A stretch of 64,000 nt of DNA. Origin: Notospermus geniculatus. Lineage: Eukaryota > Nemertea > Pilidiophora > Heteronemertea > Lineidae. This document shows positions 10,201 through 22,200 of the stretch, one piece after another. Where the stretch lies: NCBI GenBank assembly GCA_002633025.1, contig NMRB01000960.1, forward strand, positions 89,866-153,865, given 5' to 3'. Below the pieces are notes generated by a model that saw only the letters and a list, made by a program, of their open reading frames with translations, was not told where the DNA came from and did not search any database. The translations under genes were made by a program, and so were the position numbers. The number at the start of each line of letters is the position of its first letter. The first letter of the stretch is position 1.

Positions 10201-13200
10201 TTTGGAACAAGTGCTACAAGGTAAGCAAGAAAACGTAAATAGGAGCAGATGAACATATCACTACACCTGTAGGCCTGTGTATAGCACGTGATTCCAGCGT
10301 GCAGCGTGGCCAGGAAATAGCACGTGTGTTCTACGTCATGTGATATTAAGTAACCAATCACCGTCCCTCTAGAGCTGTAGTACGCCATACATGTACAGAG
10401 AAGCGTCGTCCGATCCTTGACTTGTTTTGTCTGGTCTTGGGGGACAATCCTATAGATGGAGCCTCTTACGCGGAGACGACGTGGTGAGGATCAATTTTAA
10501 ACAGTGCAGGGCCGACCGCACAGAAAGTCCGACAGTGGCCAGTGTGGTGATTCAAACCTAAAGGGCCGATTTGACGGGCGTTTTTATCGCCGCGATAATC
10601 GCCACTTTTTTAACGCTCAGTAAAAACGGATATCGCACCCGCCGTAGGTCGATCGACTGTTGATCGAGTTTTACCATGGCTTTTTTCTCTCGCTGGCGAT
10701 GTCACCCGCTGTTGGCGTTTTTGTCGTTTTGACGGGCGTTTTGGATGCGATATCGCCAACTGCGTTGAAATCGCCGCGATAAAAAGCCCGTCAAACCGGT
10801 GTAGGCCTAACATCTGTGAGTGTTTCTGTAGCTCAGTGTTCCCCAGCAATAGACGCGACCTAGAATGGTTATTGTTGGGTTAGTTGCCGCTTAATCCGTC
10901 AGGAGGGAAACAATAAGAAAAACACAGAAATACGGGGAACACTGATCGACGTTACACCGGCCCTTAAAAATCGTTTTTTTTTCGTACGCGATTTTACTCA
11001 TGCATAACTAATCGTGTTGACTATTTTTGCAGTTGTTTTGGCAAATAAAAGGGATGACAGCTTATTTCGTAATCACCCGTCACCCCTTCCATTTACCAGA
11101 TGAACTGCGAATGCGACAAGCACCATTAGTTATGCATCAACGGCTTCCGGCAGTTAGTTATAACGCATTTTCCCACTAACTAAACCGCCGATAGGCACCG
11201 AAAGCACCATCGGACTTTCTGTGCGGGTCGGCCCTGGAATTTAGGCCTAAATGTAATTTCGGCCTCTGTTCCTCTATTTCAGGCCTTTGTAAAGCCCAGA
11301 TATCAGAGGGGCAAGACCTGGGAGAATGCGAGAGACCACTGTCGAACTTTTGGAGGTGATCTGATTAGCATACACAGCAAAGACACAGAGACGATCATTG
11401 ACAATCTCGTCATACCAGTGTAAGCACAACTTATCCAGCAATGATTGTACATGTACATGTATAGGTCTGGGGACCATATTGAGATCACTCAACATGCCCA
11501 GGTTCTTCTGTTTCTTCTTATTCCACCACTCGATTATTGAGCTAGCCTGGCCAAACCTGTGAATAAAGTGAATAAACCTTTACCCGTAGTCCATTCTTAT
11601 ATCGGGTGGCTCAAAAAATGACCCCCCTAAGGATTTTCCAATAAATTTAACACTATGCAAGCTGCACTCTTGATATTTTATGCAAATATATGGATATTAC
11701 CAATCTATTGTAAAAATTTCAGCCCTCAATATTGAAGAGTTTTGACATGACGAAAAAATCAAAATTACGAGTCAAAAAATTTGATGCCGGACTGAAACAA
11801 ATGTCGGGAGGTGTAAAACGTATCACATCGAAATTAAACACCGCGTATTTCACTGACCACCAAATGGAATTTTCTGAAATTTTACCTGCATAAAGAAGGG
11901 GATTTTCTCTGTTTATTGTACAAATTTCAATTTTGTACTTTGAAGGGTTAGTGTGCTAGAGAAAAAAAAAGGATCAGGTACCCAAAACTCCAAATCCCAC
12001 ACGTGTAGGTGCAGTGACAGTGCAATTTTCGGTACCAGATTCTATTTTCGCTGTAGCAGACTAGCCGTTCGTGGTACGAACGTGAAATTTATTCCACGGA
12101 TGCAGAACTTCCTGTAGATAATGCAGGTGAAATTTCCGAAAATTCCGTTAGATGGTATGAAAGATATGACGTTTAGGTTCGATGTGATCCCCGTATGACA
12201 TTTATTTCACTGAGGTGTAAAGGTTTTTAATGTTCCCCTGTAAAAAGTGTCCACTTCTATTGTTGAATGACGGAATAAGCGACATGCGTATACAAACCAA
12301 TTGTCAGAGATTAGAATGTAACAAGAGGATCTTTTTGTTCCTGGGACAGTTTTTGGATCCATGGAAAGACACAAAGTGCTTTCCAAAATTCTGCCAATTT
12401 CTATTACTTTTTAAGCGCTTTTGGTTAAATGTTTCACATTTTTGCTCATGAATAAACATGAACTTGAACTTTGGCGAGGTCAAGCTGAAATCAGCCAGTG
12501 GAACCGATCTGCACAACGCCATGTGCTCGAATGGGAATCGTCCCATTCCAAAATGGCTTCCACCATTTTGTTTCTCGCTTCGAGCATTCAGAGAGGCAGT
12601 GCAAAGAATGTTGGCGAAAAGGATGCTCAGTGACCTATCCCAAGCATATTGTGTATCGTCAGCTAAATATCCTGTGGAAAGTTCGTTGAAAAAAACACAT
12701 TTCAGTTCATTGCAGCCTGCTGTGATTAGTGCACACGTAGGCAAATTTTTGTGAGCACTTAAAGGAGTTAGACGCCGAAGTTGTAAACAAGCTGGTTTGT
12801 TTACAAACATGGTCGGCAAACTAGTTTTATTCCTTCGTAAAGGTGGCAGCAACAGTAGCGCCCCGTGATCGTTAGACTGGTGCCCGGTCCAATGCAACTC
12901 ACTCACGATATTCACGATAGTACACATCACCGACAATAGGTGGCAGCACTGCAGGCGTCGCGTGGATAGAGAACCAGTGAGTAAGTGTTTACAACTTGGA
13001 CGTCCAGCTCCTCTAAGATGCACCGTCGTAACTTCCATGATGACTGCAACGTCATCAGAATGATGCTAATTTTAGAATTGCACATGGTTTTGTTTACCGT
13101 TTGGGTGACGGAACTATGGGGCGCCTTCCCAACCAAGGGGTCCAATGATATCTTATCTTGATTCAACAAGGATTGTAGGCCAATCATATGGTATTAACCC

Positions 13201-16200
13201 CTTCCCACCCAAGGCTAAGGCCTAAAGATATCATTTCGATTCACCAGGGATTGTTCATCAGGTTTCATTCCTGCTTGGTCCTGAGTCACCAATTCATTTC
13301 TTTATTAGGAATAAAAGAGTGCAGGAATGTGTTGATTTGACTTTTTTCAAGTCATCCCTGAATCACACATAAAACTGAACCCAATATTAACCCTTTGCCA
13401 CTCAGTTACTTAATAATATTCACCTCTCAGTTACCACTGACTATCAATTCAGTTGCACAGTAGATCTGCCCCCTCCAATCCCGCAGGCCAAACCGAGCAA
13501 AGATCTCATAATTTGACATCTCCACCCAGTCATCTTTTAATATAAAGCAAATTTCACGCTTTCACTCATCAAGTGAACCTTTCCGTTCAGTTTTCCTGTC
13601 TAGGGACCATCAAATTTGCTGTCAAGCAAATTTCACAGTTCTAGTTTATCTTCCTGTACGGAAATGTAAGGTTCATTCGGGCCTGATTCAGACCTGACTC
13701 CAACTGACTCACCATGACACAGCCTGACTTTTCTTTTTTCTGCCTTTTTTGGCAGCTGAGCATCAGGCCTGACCACAAGTCATGGAAATGTCATACCTGA
13801 TTAAAGCATTACATTGGCCTGATCTTTCCCTGAGATAAACCTGACAAAAATCTTGGAAATGTAAGGCTTGAAAGTAATGATACATTGACATGATTTCAGC
13901 ATGGGATTAACAGGACAAAAGTCATGGGATAGTAAGGGAATAGTTTCACCATTATTTGCACCTGACAAGAACATGACAATGATGAACTCAAAAAATGTGT
14001 CAACATGAATCCAACATGATATTACCATGACAAGTTTATACTNNNNNNNNNNNNNNNNNNNNNNNNNNNNNNNNNNNNNNNNNNNNNNNNNNNNNNNNNN
14101 NNNNNNNNNNNNNNNNNNNNNNNNNNNNNNNNNNNNNNNNNCATGCTATTTCAGTGGGCATAATCGAGCGTTCTGGATCGGACTGAACTCGCGAGATCCC
14201 AGCACGGTTGGCAAGTATCCATTCTTAGTGGTCCGTCGCATCATGGTCATAGCTTTCTACCCCTTCGTTTACGGCATAGGCACTATATGGTATCGCCATG
14301 CAGCGCGCCCTGCCCAAGGCAGATGCCACGCGTTACGGTTTGAAACGAGAGATGAAACAATTTGTGTTGTCACGTCAATTTATAGTGTCTTTCATTGGAA
14401 TTTCAGGCAAGTATGTTAATATTCTTTCGATTGAGCACGAAATTGTGCTATAAAAAGTGCAGTAGGGCTAACAGCAAGGGCTACAAAATACTGTAGTTTT
14501 ACTCGCATGCTGCATGATTTTTGCATTGATTGTGCATTGTGTTCTACGTCATCGGCGGTAGATTGTCCGCCATGATGGTTTTACAAGTCAAAGTAACCAC
14601 ATGGACCAGACTCTAAAATTGGAAATTTATTGGAAAGTGCAATAGTCTGGTGGCATTAAAGACTACTTTCCAGCTGACTGGAATATATATACCGGTAGCG
14701 CTACTACATTTGACACCGCAGGTCGCCAAATAAAAGTCAATAAAATCAAATATTGTAAACATTATCGTATATCAAATGTGGAAATACTAGATTTGAACCG
14801 GAAAAATGCTGTAAATGATCAGAATTAGTACAGTACGGGTCACAATTGACATCCCTAAATTCGCGTAAGTTACTCGTAAGTCACTCGTAACTTACGCAAC
14901 AACTCACGAGCTATGTTACGCGTAACTTACGAGGTGAGTTACATGTGAGTTACGCGAATTTCGCTAGCTACGCAGTGATTTACGAGGCGAGTTACGCGAT
15001 TGTGGCAAGTTACGCGGTGAGTTACGCGAAACCAAAGCCGTGAGTTGCTCGTAAGTTACGCGTAACTTACGAGTATCTTACGCGAAGCCGTTGGGATGTC
15101 AATTGTGACCTGTACTGTAGCTTGTTTGCGTAACGTTACAGGCATGGGAAGTGATTAGGCTCTCACTTTCGCACACTCTGAACCAATCAGAGGGCGTCCT
15201 TGGTTCACGTGCTTCTGTTTACCAATCAGATGAAATAAGGTCGGCGAAACGTTTCGTGTATACGTCCCCATGAAACATTTCAATTCTATTTTACATGCAC
15301 ATGTATTGGAACTACGATCCTCCGCCAAAATATTCGGGACCTGGTGGCAGTGTCACAAGGTTGGAAGAATGTAGACAGGTGGCGCTGTGAGGAGTTTGGC
15401 CGGTGCGGTGTGATGAAGATACGCAGAGAGGAATAAAAGCTGATTATTTGAGGAGTATCTGTGTGCTTTCTCTGTTCCCCGCGCAGGAGGCTGGAGCACG
15501 GGAGGAATCGCACAGGCACCGCGTTGACTCGTTCCATGCGTACTGCGCCATTTTATTCCGTTATGCCTGTGAAAACCTTACCAATAGTCCGAACGTCTGA
15601 CTCGTATTGCTATTTTTAGCCTTTGCTGGACGCAATACAGAGACAGATGATGAGTAAACGAAGAACCAGATTTTGGTTACCGGTACGTCATCAGCATGAT
15701 CAGATCACGGACTGGTGGTTGCCTTATCACGTGACCTCAAACAGTAAAGACAAAATGAAAGATGGCGATGCTGTGTGCATCGGCTTTTCGCGAGGAAAAT
15801 GTTTCGTGATTTTGATAACAAATTACGATTTTCTTGCCTAAGGAATGTTTGTCTGGCTAGAGTGAACAGAGAGCGTGATTGCGAGTGTAGCTGGTTGAAA
15901 CCTAAGCAAGTAGAATGCCTGAGAGCAGCGTTGTCAAGTGATACGATTGCCGTGATATGGGAATCTAAAAATAAACTAAATGAATATGCAAAAGACGGCC
16001 AGGAGATGGACGGACCAATCAAAATAGACCCCCCGCGATAGGCTTCATCTGACTCTTATTGCGTCCGTCAGTTCTGCAAATGAGCAACAGGTGGCAGTGT
16101 TCGGACTACCTTACCAATCGCTGCAAACCGCGGCTGAAACCGCTGTGGTGACTGAAACAGGGCTTTGTCTTCGAAAAAATGTCCTGACGGTCTGCTCGTA

Positions 16201-19200
16201 CATTCTAGGACACACATGGAGCGATGGCTCTGCCTTTAACTTCGCCAACTGGGGGTACAAGCAACCCGACAATTACAACAACCAGGAAAACTGCGTTATC
16301 CTTCAGAACAAATACTTGGGCTGGAAAGATTTGAACTGTTACAGCGGCCACGAATGGATATGTCAGATGCCTCGCCTGCTGGATACATCCCCGTCACTAT
16401 GCGATCAGGGTTGGCTCCACAATAACGGGATGTGCTATCTTGATGTTAAACAGATGAAGGGCTGGCATAAGAGTAGGGCATACTGTAATGGACTTGGAGG
16501 GGATCTAGTCCATATAAATTATCAGGATGAAAACAACTTCCTGCTGCAGATGGTGAGTCAAGAGGGGTCCACCCTTTGCCATGATTGTTTGCGGTAACTT
16601 TCACATTTGAATACCGGTAAATTCACGTTGCCTCATGACCCAAAATAGTCAATTTTTTTCTTTGTTGGCATTAGATCAACAATAACCCGATGGACCACTG
16701 GATCGGATTGAACGAGTTGGACCTTAACGGCTACAGATGGACCGATGGATCACCAGCGACCTACTTCAACTGGAATCAACAGGAACCGAACGATAATCAT
16801 GGAGCCGAAAGATGCGTCACTATGTCATTCCTTGACGGTGAGTAAAGTGGCATTGAGGCTGAACTTCGCCCCTTAAAATTTGCATATGATAATGAGACAT
16901 CATTAGCATAAACAGAGGAGAGGAGTAAGTGGGGTTGTCCCTCTCTGACACTTTTTAGCGTGGTTACGCCAAAAAGAACAGGGAGGTTAAGAAACCGCTC
17001 CGTTAACGATAACACTAACGCTAACCCTATTTCTGACGTACATTTGCAATGTAAAAAATAACGTTAGCGTTACTGTTACCGTTAACGGACCGATTTCTTA
17101 ACCTCTCGATTGTGTCGTACGCTAATCCTTACCTCGAAATTTGTCCGTGGTAATCGAGAGTAGGAGTTGGCAACCAAAGAATGTGTCAGACTTCTGTGCT
17201 CATATTCATAAAACTACTGAAGTCTAAGTGTGGCACTTATCCTTTGTTAAACACAAAAGATAAGTATAACACTTTGACTTAAAGCCGCACACTATGCACC
17301 GCTACTCACTCCCCAGTTCGGCCGAAATATAGTGCAACCTCATCTACAGGCGTGCGTAGTGTATAGAACCATAGAACCACATATTATAGCATTATCCTGC
17401 ATCGAGGTTTTGGGAATCCCCAATGCTGTGCGTAGTCTTGCGCAGCCAGCCACACAGTACTGCTACGGTTCCCCAGATTCGAAACAGCGGCTGGGTGACC
17501 GAGACTATGCTCGTCGGTTATAACCCATCTGTCTATAGTGTCTGGCGGTATTGAATTTTACGACATTTTCAAAGTGTTAAGACTGTGCAGGTAGAGTCTC
17601 ATAACATTGTGTTGGTTCCCAAATTGCTTGTCTGATACGTACCTCAAAGAATCAAGACCTAGTTTTCAGCACACAATGAAAAAACTGCAGGCAGAGCTAT
17701 AATGCATTTAGATAGAGCATACTACATTTTACACTACACTAACGTCGGAGGACGTAAGCAATTTTTGAATTCAGTACAGTGTGGCTTTAAGTATGTTTAT
17801 GAATATGGACCCTGGCAAGTATTTCCGCAAACTCGTCCCCAGTGGGTTTACGTTCCTACAACACCACTGGAAAGGGCTGACGATTTCAGGCATACTGCGC
17901 ATGCGCGATATACTAATTTATGAGGCGAATCACACCGAGCTGGCACCCGCGGCATGATGTTCCCAACTAAACTATTCGTTTGAAATTGCTCTAATGCTCA
18001 AACAACTTCGTGTTTTGGGTGTATTATATGACTCTTTAGGCATATGTGATATTTTTCAGTCATCGAAGAACGAAATATTGTGGGAAACAAACATTTTGGC
18101 ACGCTGCCAGCGGTTGTCCAGAAATTTTGGACAAGTCGCCAGCCCTTTCCAGAGATATCCTCGGATGAGGTAGATCTGGGTACGAGATTGGTATTTCCGA
18201 TAGTGTGAACATGGTGAACATCTTTGTAGTTTTTCTATCATCCAATTACAGGTTTATGGCGTGATGAGAACTGCGGGCGTAAATTCATGTCCATTTGTGA
18301 AAAAGTCAGCGGAAGTAACAGCACGGTAGTCCCGGCCACAAAACCGCCAGCGCCCGGCAACTGCAGAAAAGATTACTTTGCAGCTGGTTAGTCTTTTTGA
18401 TATCTCCGTCACTGAGTTGTCGACAGTCTATGGTTGAATACACCGGTATTCATCTTTTCGACGGCCCGCCATCTTGGATTTCTTTCGAGCTGCACATGCG
18501 CAGTTGAGACTGCTGGGCAAATTCGTGTCTCCCAAACAATCACATGGGTTGGTTTGCCTACCAGATAATAAACTCCCCCCGCAGTTTCAAACCGCTACCC
18601 ACTACGTTATCCGCGCTTAGAAACTACCATTGTTGACGCCAATCTCAACTTACGACCAACAGACGGCGCTCGCTGTCGATTCGGGGAATCCCCATTTGGG
18701 AATCTGGGCGATACTCGCCAGTAAAACGGACCAAATTAGTGATTCTCGGCAGCTTTCATGAGGCAACTGGATTATATAGCCTTCAAAATGTCCAAAACGT
18801 AGGGGCAGACTAACAGGTGCGTGACAACATTGCTCATATTTGCAAACGGCGTTGATCTTGTTGACTTTCCAATCGCGTAAAGTATGAATACACAGTGTAC
18901 ATTTTGTACACATATCATAGCCAATGTTACTCCGGCGTCGGCTAAACCCGTGATGACGGCTCGTGATTGGGTATCTCGTCAAACAGCGCCATCTGTTGAC
19001 TGTAAGTCAGTTTTGGCGGCCCCAGCCATGCAAGTGTTTAGTAGGTCTACCTATAGTAAACACTGGGGACGAGTGTAACCAGATAAGGGCACGCTACAAA
19101 GGATGGCGTAGAAACCAAGATGACGAGGCCCTGAAACGATATTGGCAATAATTTCCATCGACTTTCTTCTTCAAATACATGTAGGCCTACCTTGTCCGAT

Positions 19201-22200
19201 TTCAGGAGATAATTGTTTCAAATATTTTGATCAGAACGTCAGCTATACCACAGCTTCTGAGATGTGCCACTCCTTTGGTCGTCAATATCACCTCGCAACG
19301 ATTAACTCAGCCAACGAATTGGGTAAGTGTAGTCGCCAAGCCCGAGTACTCTTCGCCGTCTGCCTCTTGCAGTCGAGCTGTTTGCACGCTGGAAAACAAT
19401 AGGCGATCGACAGGGCCTCATTCGGTAAATCGAACGTCTCGCACAAATAAAGTGCTTGTAGGCTATAGAGAACGAATCCCTCGTTGGCCTGGGTTTACAT
19501 AGAGCCACACGAAACACGATCACTCGACACGGTACGTTGACACACGCGTGTGTTGATGAACCGACAATGGATTTTTCATTTGGCCGTTTACATTAGTCTA
19601 TACGCGTGGGGTTACGTAGATAGTGGAGTATATACACGTTTTTAAGAGAACGAGCATGCTCGTTCTTTCAGGCGTGTGCTGACTTCGTGGGAAGATCTTG
19701 CGTTGTTTCGAAGTTTGCAGTTGGGCATTTTAGGATGTTCCCTCATCAAATATCTCATCTTTTCTTATTTGCATCACGAAATGCATGAGACAGAATGAAA
19801 ATAATGCCAAAATTCGAGGCATCGTGTCAAATGATAGAGACACGATGAAGGCCTATGTAAACCGCCGTGTTGGCGTGTCGTAATATCTACGCGTGCCGTA
19901 GCGTGTCTTCCGTGTGTCGACACGCTCTATGTAAACCCAGCCTAAAGGCCGAGTTTACATAGAACGTGTCGATACATATTACAACTGGTTTTCTTACTCC
20001 AACGGCTTTTCTTACTCGACGGGATACTCATAGTAAGACCTGACGCACACCTTCTGACGGGTTTTCTTAATCTCAACCATCTTCGATAATCGAAGGCCGA
20101 TCTGTTCACCACTCACAGTGGGTTTTAACGGTCAGAAAGAGCAAAAAAAAGATAATGGGATAAAACCTGTATCAGGTGTCTCCCAATACCATGGAGAATC
20201 GACACATGAAGAAACGAAAAAAATCTGTTGGGAAATTTTTGTGAAAAACGTGTTTTTCAAATTCATGTACATTTCCCTGTACGTACATTTATGTACCGGT
20301 ATATACAAAGTATATAGCAAAGTCCTACCCGTAGTTTCTATTTCCAGCACATTTTACATTAGATTACACCTTTACGGGATTCTCCATGGAGCATTTGATA
20401 GAAACCACCCAGATATATTTTAGCAGATGAAATATCAAAACCACAAAATTGGGGAGTTTGTCCCTTATAATTCAATATTAGGTCCTAAGTCCAATAATAA
20501 GGGGTTAAAACAACCCCAGTAACAATTTGATATTTTATCAGCTGGAATTAATTACCGTAATTTCCACCTAGTTCTCCATGGAGAACCCAGTAAAAGTGAA
20601 ATCGACCGCAAAATGGAAACTACGGGAAGGAATTTGTCATATACTTTGTATATACATAAATGTACAGGACAATGTACAGGGAAATGTACATGAATTTGAT
20701 AAACACGTTTTTCACAAAAAATTCCCAACAAATTTTTTTCGTTTCTTCATGTGTCGATTCTCCATGGTATTGGGAGACACCTGGTACAGGTTTTATCCCA
20801 TTATCTTTTTTTGCTCTTACTCACTGTTAAAACCCACTGTGCCACTGCGTTACACCGCACATCACCCTTCGAGAAATAGACCAGTCCGCGGCATACCTTC
20901 GCACGATGCCAACTTTACCGGTCGACCAATCATATTGCACTTTATATCGGATCTTCGTCTACCATTATTTGTAGGTCTACTACGATTCAAATTTTACAAC
21001 ACCGATTCTGGTTGGCCTCCTATTCGAGAGGCAGCAGATTCGCCGCGGACCGGTCAATTTCTCGGAAGGGTGATGTGCGATGTAGTCCTAACGCAATGGT
21101 GAGCAGATCGGCCTTCGATTATCGAAGATGACTCTCAACGGGATATCTTACTCATTAAGACCGCCACCACCTCACAGGTGGCGGTCTTCATTGGTTTTAC
21201 TGATGTCTGAATGTCTGTGGCAACATGGTTTCCGACAGATAACTGAAAAATAAGCGATTGATCAGCTTTCGACATTACAAAAAGTTTCACGCGGAGCTGA
21301 TCTATTCTTAGATCACCTGAAGTCATTCGATTCTAAAATTAGAACACAGTGGACTCGATGGACTGGCCTATTACAATAGCCATGGCGCGGTGTCTGAGGC
21401 TTTCGCAGTCGAGGTCACGATAAGAATGCCACAGCCAAAACAAATATGGGGCAAATGGGTTTTATCAGGGGTTCCGGACAAGGCCTAATGCTGTTTTCGT
21501 GTTTTTGAGGCGGGGAGTCCTTAAATTCAAGCTAGTGGATAGCCTGGATTTTTTGACGAACAACCGTCACCCCTCTGAATATGGACTAATCCATGTCAGC
21601 ACTGCAGGTTGAGATTTTCAAGACAAAAATGACGGGACAAAGGCACAACCGATCAAAATGAAATTTTCACTGATGTCTGAAGAAATATCAAAGGCTTTGA
21701 TATAGGGTCGAACCAGATTAATTCCACCCCTCGTAAATTGTTTATCATTGGGGAATCCCCAGACGACACTCTGCTGTTTTCGAGGGAATCCCCGAGCTGT
21801 TTTCGAGGGAATCCCCGATTTTTTCCATTTAAATGGCATTCAACAGGGTTTCAAAACAAGGATAATGACGGCGGAGGATAAAATCAGAAAAATCCCAGAA
21901 GCAGTGTGGACGTAGAGAACATCCAAAGCTTTCATTTCCCGAGCGAACTGGTTTACGATCGCTGTTATATCTTTGAAATAGATTTATTATTCATGTATTG
22001 AGATGGATTTATTCGCGATTCATCATCACATGGCCTCACAAACCGCATGGTTCGCTGCGAAGCGTACAAACAGCAGAATATAATTTCGACCACTTGGTAC
22101 GACACAGTTCACATAGATGGCAGCACTGCCTAGTGCCTAACTCATGGACATGTGGACATGACAATCGCCACTCTGTTTCGAATAAAATAACTTTGATCAG

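Noticed and set aside
12304-13038. 244-codon open frame on the minus strand in a lectin intron
   Set aside because: No recognisable domain, no splice or promoter context, and mixed low-complexity composition. A frame of this length can arise by chance in 64 kb.
14883-15090. Array of regulatory operators
   Set aside because: The gtaacttacg words are confined within MITE ends with a TA duplication, so they belong to the transposon rather than to a host promoter.
20578-21102. 174-codon ORF across the nested foldback elements
   Set aside because: It crosses the boundary of two different mobile elements and has no conserved motif; a chance frame.
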